Numbered from the stretch's first letter, positions 1 through 4,901 are shown. The stretch: DNA of 5,716 bases from Thermoplasmata archaeon (GCA_030630685.1 DAOVMN010000166.1:1-5716), one strand, 5' to 3'. A program made the numbers and translations. The notes: a model not told the origin generated them from the sequence alone.

Positions 1-56
1 ATTGTGCCTTCTCACTCCGTTCGAAGACACTAAAGCGGGCCTGAAGGGATCCGAAC
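1..56 (-). repeat. Truncated tRNA-Lys 3' end copy (att-like direct repeat)
   Basis: This stretch is a direct repeat of 285-340, at a constant offset of 284 bp with one mismatch (base 51). The repeated part covers the 3' acceptor strand, the 3' T-stem strand and the T-loop of tRNA-Lys, plus about 35 bp downstream of the tRNA. Homology stops in the T-arm, at the 5' T-stem strand, so no complete tRNA can form here. The break creates a perfect 9-bp inverted repeat (CTCCGTTCG at 15-23, CGAACGGAG at 52-60). A 3' tRNA fragment lying downstream of an intact tRNA is the usual scar of tyrosine-integrase elements, and the T-loop is a known crossover location. No integrase gene is visible and only 228 bp separate the copies, so a local duplication is also possible. 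The repeat may extend left beyond the window. Confidence 0.75.
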
Positions 57-73
57 GGAGCCTTTTTACAAAA

Positions 74-137
74 GCCTCCAGGGAAAACTGCCACCTCCGG
101 TGGCAAGGCGCCCGTCGGTCGCAGCCTTTTTACAAAA
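74..137. repeat. Direct repeat unit A with hairpin
   Basis: This is the first copy of a ~65-bp direct repeat, 111 bp from the second copy at 185-248. Its first 33 bases (74-106) are identical to 185-217, and the remainder matches with a few substitutions. It contains a perfect hairpin: TGCCACC (89-95), loop TCC, GGTGGCA (99-105). The unit ends in a CTTTTTACAAAAG-type motif, which also occurs at about 61-74, as if the tail of an earlier unit remained. I see no coding potential that both copies preserve. It may be a local intergenic repeat family or part of a decayed mobile element; the function is unknown. Confidence 0.75.
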
Positions 138-184
138 GCGTTGACGACCTTCGGTCATCCCGCACTCGGCTTTTCAAGCCTCAT

Positions 185-248
185 GCCTCCAGGGAAAACT
201 GCCACCTCCGGTGGCAATGCTCCCTTCGGTCGCCCCTTTTTTACAAAA
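185..248. repeat. Direct repeat unit B with hairpin
   Basis: This is the second copy of the repeat at 74-137. The hairpin is preserved exactly: TGCCACC (200-206), loop TCC, GGTGGCA (210-216). Differences from the first copy cluster between the hairpin and the terminal T-run/ACAAAA motif. Together with 1-56, the two units fill nearly all the DNA downstream of tRNA-Lys. Two copies with unequal spacing do not make a CRISPR array, and I see no terminal inverted repeats or target-site duplication that would define an insertion element. Confidence 0.75.
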
Positions 249-261
249 AGTGACGCAAAAA
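245..261 (-). terminator. Possible T-run terminator of tRNA-Lys
   Basis: Two runs of five A on the plus strand (245-249 and 257-261) read as tandem T5 runs on the minus strand, about 60-75 nt past the tRNA 3' end. Archaeal RNA polymerase often terminates at such T-tracts without a hairpin. This is positional inference only. Confidence 0.35.
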
Positions 262-319
262 GAACGGTTCCTGTCCCACACACTATTGTGCCTTCTCACT
301 CCGTTCGAAGACACTAAAG

Positions 320-393
320 CGGGCCTGAAGGGATTCGAACCCTTGACCAATCGGTTAAGAGCCGATCGCTCCACCTAGCTGAGCTACAGGCCC
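320..393 (-). tRNA. tRNA-Lys (anticodon CTT)
   Basis: This is a complete cloverleaf on the minus strand. The 7-bp acceptor stem (GGGCCTG/CAGGCCC) is fully paired, as are the D-stem GCTC/GAGC, the anticodon stem ATCGG/CCGAT and the T-stem AAGGG/CCCTT with the TTCGAAT loop. The anticodon loop is CTCTTAA, giving anticodon CTT, which reads the lysine codon AAG. The discriminator base at 320 is G. CCA is not encoded and must be added after transcription. There is no intron and the variable loop is 5 nt. The promoter is at 421-439. The 3' part of the gene and its flank are duplicated at 1-56, which marks this gene as a likely integration site. Confidence 0.97.
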
Positions 394-420
394 GTGAGGG
401 TCGGCGGAGTTTCAAATAGG

Positions 421-439
421 CATATAAGGTTTTTTACAA
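421..439 (-). promoter_or_regulatory. BRE/TATA promoter of tRNA-Lys
   Basis: On the minus strand, TTATATG (plus 421-427) is preceded by an A-rich BRE-like stretch, GTAAAAAACC (plus 428-437). The TATA centre is about 31 bp from the mature tRNA 5' end, placing transcription start a few bases upstream of the tRNA, which is the usual archaeal geometry. The box lies in the 80-bp gap between the coiled-coil gene stop and the tRNA. I see no obvious T-run terminator for the incoming operon in that gap, so some read-through into the tRNA is possible. Confidence 0.7.
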
Positions 440-473
440 CCGCCTGTCCACCATCCCGTTGGGCCCGGAGGGA

Positions 474-890
474 TCAATCCGAGGCATCGCGGGAGTGGGT
501 GAGGGATCCCGCTTTCTCGACCAGACCCTCTGCCTGGCCTAACAACGTTTTTCCTCCGGAGTACAGGAGGTTGTAGCCCTGGCCCACCACGGTGTTGAAG
601 TTTGTGAGGATCTTTAACGGGAGCTGTAGGACCTGAAGGAACTTGTTGATCTGCAAGACGATCAGGGTCAGGCTCGCCAGTATCTCGCCCAGACTGGCTA
701 AGGTCTGGTTCATAGCTCCCACATTCTCGTTCATAGCTCCCACATTGTCCTTGAGGCCGCTGGTCTGTCTCTCCATGCTGGAAAGCACCGAGTTGAGGTA
801 GGTGAGCTGGGACTCAAGCTTCTTCAGGCTCTCGTTAAGCACGTTCACTTCGCGACCGAGATCTTTAATACCGGGAATTACATCGATCAT
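474..890 (-). CDS. Small coiled-coil / amphipathic helical protein, unknown function
   Basis: This encodes a 138-residue protein of unrecognised family. Residues about 10-75 are strongly helical with a heptad-like pattern, including a duplicated seven-residue unit (NVGAMNE then NVGAMNQ, residues 49-62) that mirrors a 21-bp DNA repeat. Residues about 70-97 are hydrophobic (LASLTLIVLQ, then FLQVLQLPLKIL) and could be a membrane-associated helix. A glycine-rich linker and a charged tail follow. The pattern loosely recalls signalling-protein coiled coils or apolipoprotein-like helices, but no domain can be named. I chose ATG at 890, with GGTG about 5 nt upstream. An in-frame GTG at 920 would add ten residues including two cysteines and overlap the MATE stop by one base. 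It is the last gene of the minus-strand operon, and the gap of at most about 30 bp to the transporter suggests cotranslation. Confidence 0.7.
   Translation of the reverse strand: MIDVIPGIKDLGREVNVLNESLKKLESQLTYLNSVLSSMERQTSGLKDNVGAMNENVGAMNQTLASLGEILASLTLIVLQINKFLQVLQLPLKILTNFNTVVGQGYNLLYSGGKTLLGQAEGLVEKAGSLTHSRDASD
708..746 (-). repeat. 21-bp tandem repeat inside coiled-coil gene
   Basis: The 18-base segment at 708-725 is repeated exactly at 729-746, a period of 21 bp. This equals seven codons, so one heptad (NVGAMN plus one residue) was duplicated without breaking the frame or the coiled-coil register. Confidence 0.9.
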
Positions 891-919
891 ACAGGCACCG
901 CATGGGGATTTATGGAACA

Positions 920-2287
920 CTATATAAAACTAACCCTTGGTTCCTGGGAGAGGGCATTCCTAACCAAGAGTATCGCAAGGATACCTGTTAGTATCCCGGC
1001 TAATGCAAAACCTCCCAGTATTCCCCTGAATCCAAGCAGATAGTTTCCTGCAAAGGCCAATGGAACCAGAAGGACAAGGAATCGGCATATATTCAGTATC
1101 GCGGCGGGCAGAGGCCGTCCGGAGCCATTGAAATAACCAGCAGAGAGGTTGATCACCCCCTGAAAAGCATAGGAGACAGGTACTATGACAAAGTACAATC
1201 TGAGCCTTTCGAGGATGGTATCGTTCCTTGTGAAAATGACCCCTATTTGATCTGATAGCAACATCAAGACGAGCGCAGCACCGAATCCCCAGATGAAGGA
1301 GAAACGGATGCTCATCCTCACTGCCCGTCGTATCCTCTCGATCTTTCCGGCACCCGTGTTCTGTCCAACGAACGGGATCAGGGAGGCTGAAAGACCAAAT
1401 ATCGGAAGGGTTGCAAGGATATCCACGCGTGAGCCCACCCCAAAGGCAGCTACCGCCTCTTTTCCGTGCAGGGAGGAGAGATAGGTGAGAACCCCCAAGG
1501 AAACCGGAGCCAGCAGTTTGGTTATTGCCGCAGGGCCCCCCACATGGAGCACGGAGCACCAGGACGCCCTGAGGGATTCCATGGACGGGATTCGCAGGTC
1601 TATCAGATGCTCACGATGGTAAAGGACGTAAAGGGTAACCACCATGGTGGTCCCGCGGGAGATAACGGTAGCAATGGCCGCACCCCTGAGCTCAAGTGCC
1701 GGGAAAGGGCCGATCCCGAAGATGATAAGGGGATCAAGCACTATGTTCAGGAGGGCGGCGGTAAGCATGATGTACATGGGGGTCTTTGCATCACCTGTTG
1801 CACGGATGACATTGTTCCCTGTCATAGGAACCATAACAAAAATAATCCCGATGTACCATATCTCCATGTAGTCCCGGATCAGCGGACGTATCTCTGACTT
1901 TGCCCCCATGATACCGAATACCTGGTCAATAGTGAGGATCCCGATAACTGAAATTGCAATGGAGATCATCAATGAGAGAAGGAGCGTGTGGGTTGTCACT
2001 CTTTTCCCTGCTTCAATATTTCCGGCACCGATATCCCTGGCAACCACCGAGGATACCCCCACCCCAAGGCCCTGGCCGATGGCAGCAAAGAGCATGGCTA
2101 TTGGAAATGTGAAAGAGATGGCGGCTAATTCGTCTCCACCTAACATCCCAACGTAGATCATATCTGTGGTATTGAAGATCATTATGGCGATGAAACCCGT
2201 CATCATTGGCAGGGAAAGTCTAATGAGCACCTTCTTGATGTCCCATTCCACGAGATTTACCTTTCCTTGCCTTCTGATGCGAGTCAT
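920..2287 (-). CDS. MATE-family multidrug/toxin exporter
   Basis: This 455-residue integral membrane protein of the MATE (multidrug and toxic compound extrusion) family would exchange Na+ or H+ for organic compounds across the cytoplasmic membrane. The length and about twelve hydrophobic segments in two pseudo-repeated halves fit the family. Typical signatures are seen: TTDMIYVGMLGGDELAA near residues 40-56 with an acidic residue in the first helix, GQGLGVGVSSVVARDIGAG near 71-89, and the matching second-half segment FVGQNTGAGKIERIRRAVR. The start ATG at 2287 overlaps the stop of the upstream mini-gene as ATGA, implying translational coupling. An in-frame GTG at 2251, with an AGGTAA-like site, is an alternative that would remove a basic 12-residue leader. 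The substrate cannot be read from the sequence. Its place behind a corrinoid-type protein gives only weak hints. Confidence 0.95.
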   Translation of the reverse strand: MTRIRRQGKVNLVEWDIKKVLIRLSLPMMTGFIAIMIFNTTDMIYVGMLGGDELAAISFTFPIAMLFAAIGQGLGVGVSSVVARDIGAGNIEAGKRVTTHTLLLSLMISIAISVIGILTIDQVFGIMGAKSEIRPLIRDYMEIWYIGIIFVMVPMTGNNVIRATGDAKTPMYIMLTAALLNIVLDPLIIFGIGPFPALELRGAAIATVISRGTTMVVTLYVLYHREHLIDLRIPSMESLRASWCSVLHVGGPAAITKLLAPVSLGVLTYLSSLHGKEAVAAFGVGSRVDILATLPIFGLSASLIPFVGQNTGAGKIERIRRAVRMSIRFSFIWGFGAALVLMLLSDQIGVIFTRNDTILERLRLYFVIVPVSYAFQGVINLSAGYFNGSGRPLPAAILNICRFLVLLVPLAFAGNYLLGFRGILGGFALAGILTGILAILLVRNALSQEPRVSFI

Positions 2288-2367
2288 TTCCGGGCCCCGG
2301 CAATGGTTTTTCCCACATCGAAGGATTCCTTGGAATCATAAAACTCCCGGTTGATCAACATCTTCAT
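2284..2367 (-). CDS. 27-codon mini-gene coupled to the MATE gene
   Basis: This short reading frame begins at ATG 2367, six bases after a strong AGGAGG site (minus strand, AGGAGGGATCTCATG). It ends at TGA, which overlaps the MATE start in an ATGA arrangement. The product begins MKMLINREFYDSKESFDVGK and ends TIAGARK. It is hydrophilic, with no membrane segment or cysteines. A longer form starting at ATG 2397 would add ten residues and overlap the stop of the upstream membrane protein gene as TAATG, but lacks a good ribosome-binding site. It could be a real small protein, a leader peptide that couples translation into the transporter, or the remnant of a larger gene. I do not recognise the family. 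Confidence 0.45.
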   Translation of the reverse strand: MKMLINREFYDSKESFDVGKTIAGARK

Positions 2368-2396
2368 GAGATCCCTCCTATCCCCTGTAAGCTGCA

Positions 2397-2786
2397 TTAC
2401 TCATCTTTTTTGGGTTCCCCGTCATCCAACAACTCCAGGACGTCTTCCTCATCCATATCAAGCCGCTTCTTGATCATTTTCCATTCTTCCCTCATCTTCT
2501 CCCATTCATCCTTTCTTGTCTCCTCTTTCTCGAAGAGCTCCGGATGCACAGCCATGTCCCTGTACACGACCCCGAGGTTGAGGAAGATTATTCCAAGCAC
2601 AAGAAAGGCAAGCATGCAGGGTGTGTCCGTATCATCCGGGAATCTCTTGGAGGAGAACACACCCTCGAGGCCGAGGAGATAGATGGAAAGGCTCAGGATG
2701 AAAAGCGCTACAGCAATGGAGAGCATGGCCCATCCCGTTACAAGGGATATCACATCTGGTTTCTTCTCTTTCTCAGGCAGACTCAA
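2397..2786 (-). CDS. Small two-helix membrane protein with acidic helical tail
   Basis: This encodes about 129 residues of an unrecognised family. Two hydrophobic segments (residues about 13-39 and 57-75) flank a short polar loop rich in aspartate and threonine. The C-terminal third is highly charged and probably helical (KDEWEKMREEWKMIKKRLD) and ends in an acidic tail. The topology suggests a hairpin in the membrane with a cytoplasmic coiled-coil tail that could bind a soluble partner. The start is uncertain: TTG at 2786 lies immediately after GGGAGGG, while an in-frame CTG at 2780 has better spacing. Both overlap the end of the MtrA-like gene, so the two are probably translated together. 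The stop TAA shares a base with a downstream ATG. Confidence 0.8.
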   Translation of the reverse strand: MSLPEKEKKPDVISLVTGWAMLSIAVALFILSLSIYLLGLEGVFSSKRFPDDTDTPCMLAFLVLGIIFLNLGVVYRDMAVHPELFEKEETRKDEWEKMREEWKMIKKRLDMDEEDVLELLDDGEPKKDE

Positions 2787-3417
2787 CCCTCCCGTACTGG
2801 TTGATGAGCAACAAGGAATGGAGTCGGATGCCCATATTTCTGGTCTCCATGGAGGTTACCTCGAGGAACGGGGAAACAAGAATCGAATTGTGCAGGGCAA
2901 GGATATCGGCCAGCCCCTTCGCCCCAATAATCTCGTCCTTAAACCGGATGGCGATGTAGGGCTCCCCGAAGCACCCGGGATTCCCTGCATTGCACTCATC
3001 TATCCCTTTCATAAGGAGGTCCATTTTAGTGGAGTTCAGGAGGTCGATGAGCTCCACCTGTTCCCTGAAACGTTCAATGGCCGGATTGTCGATATTCTCT
3101 ATGTATGGAACCGCCCCAGGTGCCTTGATTATCTTTCGGGCCTCGTCTATCCCGTTCCTGTGGAGTGCGATCAGTGACCCGCCCGCCCTGTGTCCGCGGA
3201 TCTCCTCCCCGAAGATGATCAGGAAACGGATATGGGGATTGGAGATAACATTCGCAACCACCTTCTCGATCCCCAGGTTCTCGGTTCTCATCTTCCCGTG
3301 GATGGCTACCCTGTCCAGCGGAAGTCTCAGCTCCTTAGCAAGTGTTACCACGGCAATCGGGGCATCGGGATTTCCGGTGACGAACTCTCCGCCCCAGGGG
3401 TAGTATTGGGCCTCCAT
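2773..3417 (-). CDS. MtrA-like corrinoid protein (tetrahydromethanopterin S-methyltransferase subunit A family)
   Basis: This 214-residue protein matches the cytoplasmic corrinoid-binding domain of MtrA, which carries the methyl group between tetrahydromethanopterin and coenzyme M. The recognisable core is TENLGIEKVVANVISNPHIRF (residues 45-65), then EEIRGH at 71-76, ALHRNG at 84-89 and GAVPYIENI at 101-109. In MtrA the histidine of the EVxGH segment is the cobalt ligand; here it corresponds to His76. Unlike true MtrA it lacks a C-terminal membrane anchor and instead has a further soluble domain of about 65 residues. No other mtr subunit is nearby. It may be a stand-alone MtrA homologue such as the MtxA type. 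ATG 3417 was chosen because family similarity begins just after it and a TATA-like box lies about 30 bp upstream. A TTG at 3522 would add 35 residues, partly hydrophobic with CHIC. The gene opens the minus-strand operon. Confidence 0.85.
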   Translation of the reverse strand: MEAQYYPWGGEFVTGNPDAPIAVVTLAKELRLPLDRVAIHGKMRTENLGIEKVVANVISNPHIRFLIIFGEEIRGHRAGGSLIALHRNGIDEARKIIKAPGAVPYIENIDNPAIERFREQVELIDLLNSTKMDLLMKGIDECNAGNPGCFGEPYIAIRFKDEIIGAKGLADILALHNSILVSPFLEVTSMETRNMGIRLHSLLLINQYGRVESA

Positions 3418-3443
3418 GGGCAGGCTGCAGATGTGACAATTGA

Positions 3444-3453
3444 AAAATATTTC
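3444..3453 (-). promoter_or_regulatory. Possible TATA box of the minus-strand operon
   Basis: On the minus strand AAATATTTTT is centred about 31 bp upstream of the ATG at 3417, which would give a nearly leaderless transcript. This supports the ATG start over TTG 3522, since there is no ribosome-binding site before the ATG. A second AT-rich block at 3574-3590 could instead drive a longer transcript. Confidence 0.35.
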
Positions 3454-3567
3454 TGTGGTCGCCTGTGCAGTAATGCAGTAAGGAAGAAGAATAGGAGGAA
3501 GAATAATCAAAAGGACATGCAAGAAAAATCGGAAACGTCAATGCCTCCAGTTGAGGTCAGTAGTTCC

Positions 3568-3586
3568 GAAAAGAATATTTACTTAA
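3568..3586 (+). promoter_or_regulatory. BRE/TATA promoter of the PIN cassette
   Basis: CGAAAAG followed by AATATTTACTTAA resembles BRE plus TATA. Its centre lies about 27 bp upstream of the ATG at 3610, which lacks a ribosome-binding site, so a leaderless transcript starting at or near that ATG is likely. The AT-rich block also reads as TATA-like on the minus strand, so it could be shared by divergent promoters. Confidence 0.5.
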
Positions 3587-3609
3587 TTATCATTTCATCA
3601 TTGATTGAC

Positions 3610-3903
3610 ATGACCTATCTCAAAAAAAACCCATCGGAGGTAAAAGATGACATTATCCATAAGAGCGAGCTTAATATCTCCGGAGATGTGGTCAGGCTCA
3701 TAGAGCAGCATCCCGTAGAAGCGGACCTGCTGAAGGAGAAAATCGAGGAGTTAACGGATTTGCTCCATTCTGTGACTGCGATGCAGGAAGAGGAACGGTT
3801 CCTGAAGGATTTAGGTGAAGCGTGTGGTGCGGTGGAAAGGCTCCTGGGGGGTGCGGTGAGGATTGCCAGCGAGGCGGAGGAGATAATGGAGGAGTTGAAA
3901 TGA
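3610..3903 (+). CDS. 97-residue helical protein upstream of PIN nuclease (candidate antitoxin)
   Basis: This is a small, charged protein of unrecognised family. The N-terminal third (KSELNISGDVVRLIEQHP) may form a small strand-helix fold. The rest is almost continuous helix rich in glutamate, lysine and leucine, ending ACGAVERLLGGAVRIASEAE then EIMEELK. I chose ATG 3610 because a TATA-like box sits 27 bp upstream and the upstream in-frame sequence is the antisense of the MtrA-like gene. Its stop overlaps the PIN start as ATGA, with GGAGGAG five bases before that start, so the two are translationally coupled. Position and size suit an antitoxin or regulator of the PIN nuclease, but no DNA-binding motif is obvious. 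The C-terminal end is duplicated as a fragment at 4752-4827, where it has changed mostly at silent positions, which supports this being a real protein. Confidence 0.75.
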   Translation: MTYLKKNPSEVKDDIIHKSELNISGDVVRLIEQHPVEADLLKEKIEELTDLLHSVTAMQEEERFLKDLGEACGAVERLLGGAVRIASEAEEIMEELK

Positions 3904-4403
3904 AAATCGATGAAAGATCCAATGTGAAAAAATTGAAAGTGTATCTGGATACGTCCGTCATAAATTTCCTCTTCGCAGACGATGCACCGGAAAGGAGGGA
4001 CATAACCATCCGGTTCTTCGAGGATTTTGTAGCACGGGGAGAGATCGAGGCATATATTTCGGATGTGGTGCTTATCGAGATCAACAGAACACCGGATGAA
4101 GAGCGGAAGAGAAAACTACTATCGGTAAGAGGCAAATATGGATTGAGGATGCTAAGGTTCAATATGGACGAAATGGAGCCACTTGTGGGTGAATATATCG
4201 GGCGAAAAATCATCCCCAAGAATAAAGTTGATGATGCCCGGCACATAGCCATCGCCACGGTGGAGGAGATGGACGTCCTTACGAGCTGGAATTTCAAACA
4301 CCTGGCCAATATAAAGGTCGAGAGAAAGGTAATGATAGTGAACAACGAGATGGGTTATTACTACCCACTCAGGTTTACCACACCTATGGAGGTGATGGGA
4401 TGA
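3900..4403 (+). CDS. PIN-domain ribonuclease, VapC-like toxin
   Basis: This 167-residue PIN-domain protein is a predicted Mg2+-dependent ribonuclease. Acidic active-site candidates appear in order: Asp17 in KVYLDTSVINF, Glu60 in SDVVLIEINRTP and Asp112 in DDARHIAIA. The fourth position, in LTSWNFKHLAN, carries Asn131 rather than Asp, as is common in a branch of VapC-like proteins with the SWNFKH motif. The first ~10 residues are polar and precede the first strand. ATG 3900 overlaps the upstream stop (ATGA) and follows GGAGGAG by five bases; a GTG at codon 9 is a weaker alternative. The 3' end overlaps the next gene by four bases, making a tight three-gene operon. By analogy it would cleave RNA and be held in check by a neighbouring protein. 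The active site looks intact. Confidence 0.9.
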   Translation: MKIDERSNVKKLKVYLDTSVINFLFADDAPERRDITIRFFEDFVARGEIEAYISDVVLIEINRTPDEERKRKLLSVRGKYGLRMLRFNMDEMEPLVGEYIGRKIIPKNKVDDARHIAIATVEEMDVLTSWNFKHLANIKVERKVMIVNNEMGYYYPLRFTTPMEVMG

Positions 4404-4663
4404 GTCTTAAGGTTTCAAAAGCCATGAAAGAAGTATGGGAATGGAAAGAGGCTGTATACCAGGAAACAAAGGATATGAGTACGAGAGAGGGGCTCGAGTA
4501 TATACAGAAGGAGGTTGACAAGATGCTGGAAGAGGAAGGGTTGGAGAAGGTTTGGCTCAGTGAAAGGGTCTATACATTGCGGAAGAAGGATGCACGGCCC
4601 GGCGTTGTGATGGAAGAGAAAGAGGATTATTCAGTTGAGAAGGAGAGCGAAAAGGATGAGTGA
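4400..4663 (+). CDS. 87-residue acidic partner of the PIN nuclease (candidate antitoxin)
   Basis: This small, highly charged helical protein starts in an ATGA overlap with the PIN gene and is preceded by an excellent GGAGGTGAT site (4388-4396). Residues about 5-45 (VSKAMKEVWEWKEAVY, then ETKDMS and EYIQKEVDKMLEEEG) resemble the short proteins that, from memory, follow SWNFKH-type PIN genes in archaea and cyanobacteria; I could not verify this by search. The C-terminal third is acidic and low in complexity (EEKEDYSVEKESEKDE) and may be disordered. An antitoxin role, with a helix binding and blocking the PIN active site, is inferred from position, size and charge. With the 97-residue gene on the other side, the nuclease is flanked by two small partners, and which one neutralises it cannot be told from sequence. 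Confidence 0.85.
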   Translation: MSLKVSKAMKEVWEWKEAVYQETKDMSTREGLEYIQKEVDKMLEEEGLEKVWLSERVYTLRKKDARPGVVMEEKEDYSVEKESEKDE

Positions 4664-4684
4664 AGTGACGCTTGCGGAGAGGTG

Positions 4685-4745
4685 GCGCGTTATCGGGGCT
4701 ATGCCCCAAACCGCTACAGGAACTTATAGTTCCAATAGCGGGCGC
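4685..4745. other. Cloverleaf-like inverted-repeat element
   Basis: Nested inverted repeats can form a three-way junction. A closing stem GCGC (4685-4688)/GCGC (4742-4745) encloses hairpin 1, GGGGC-TAT-GCCCC (4695-4707). Hairpin 2 has CCGCTA (4711-4716)/TAGCGG (4736-4741) and, after a two-base internal loop, GGAACT-TAT-AGTTCC (4719-4733). Both tips are the same TAT triloop. It starts about 20 bp after the stop of the 87-residue gene and ends just before the truncated gene copy at 4752, exactly at the break in homology. It could be a transposon end, a structured RNA or a terminator, although no T-run follows. Confidence 0.6.
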
Positions 4746-4751
4746 AGCTGC

Positions 4752-4827
4752 TGCGGTGGAAAGGCTCCTGGGCGATGCTGTGAGAATTGCCAGTGAGGCG
4801 GAGGGAATTATGGAGGAGTTGGGATGA
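4752..4827 (+). pseudogene. C-terminal fragment of a second copy of the 97-residue gene
   Basis: Bases 4752-4821 align without gaps to 3828-3897 with eight differences. In the same frame both encode AVERLLGxAVRIASEAExIMEEL, with only two residue changes (Gly to Asp, Glu to Gly). Five other codons differ silently. The conserved GGAGGAG site and the ATGA stop/start overlap are kept, here leading into the short frame at 4824. There is no upstream part: homology begins directly after the cloverleaf element, and the PIN gene that should follow is absent. I read this as the remains of an earlier paralogous cassette that diverged under selection for protein and then lost its 5' part and its toxin. 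Confidence 0.8.
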
Positions 4828-4901
4828 TGACGGGAAAATGGTGTGGATTAACAGATAAAAAACCAAAGAACTTTGAAGGAGAACCTAATAACGAGAGGTG
4901 A
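4824..4901 (+). CDS. Short conserved frame in the first leader (25 codons)
   Basis: The frame begins at ATG 4824 (or ATG 4827), five bases after GGAGGAG, and overlaps the stop of the truncated gene. It ends at TGA 4899-4901, four bases before the next gene's ATG, so that gene's ribosome-binding site lies inside the last codons. The product contains GLTDKKPKNF, one variable residue, then GEPNNER. The same peptide is encoded by the second leader at 5483-5551 with a single Glu-to-Lys change and one silent change. It is basic, polar and probably unstructured. It may be a real mini-protein or a leader peptide controlling the downstream gene. Because the DNA is almost identical, the conservation may lie in the nucleotide sequence rather than in the peptide. 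Confidence 0.35.
   Translation: MMTGKWCGLTDKKPKNFEGEPNNER

Noticed and set aside
61..250. CRISPR-like array
   Set aside because: Only two full units, with irregular spacing and long units; no regular spacers and no cas genes.
2..253. Open frame of 83 codons across the left repeat region
   Set aside because: It is built from the hairpin repeats and the tRNA fragment; the two repeat copies give similar peptides only because the DNA repeats, and there is no ribosome-binding site or known domain.
960..1559. 199-codon minus-strand frame inside the MATE gene
   Set aside because: It is a shadow of the transporter gene in another frame, with a composition rich in Cys, Trp and Arg that lacks any domain.
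2683..3177. Plus-strand frame of 164 codons opposite the MtrA-like gene
   Set aside because: Antisense shadow; the minus-strand frame has clear family similarity and the plus-strand product has none.
2773..3417. Evidence for a canonical methanogenesis mtr operon
   Set aside because: None of the other mtr subunits are present around it and the C-terminal membrane anchor is missing, so a canonical MtrA role is not supported.
3335..3541. 68-codon minus-strand frame starting TTG 3541 after GGAGG
   Set aside because: It runs into the MtrA-like gene in another frame, with Ser/Tyr/Arg-rich random composition; the ribosome site is only two bases from the TTG.
3190..3609. N-terminal extension of the 97-residue protein by 140 codons
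   Set aside because: The extra part is antisense to the MtrA-like gene and crosses its probable promoter; a TATA-like box 27 bp before ATG 3610 supports the short form.
3698..4345. 215-codon minus-strand frame opposite the PIN cassette
   Set aside because: Serine-rich antisense shadow of two well-supported plus-strand genes.
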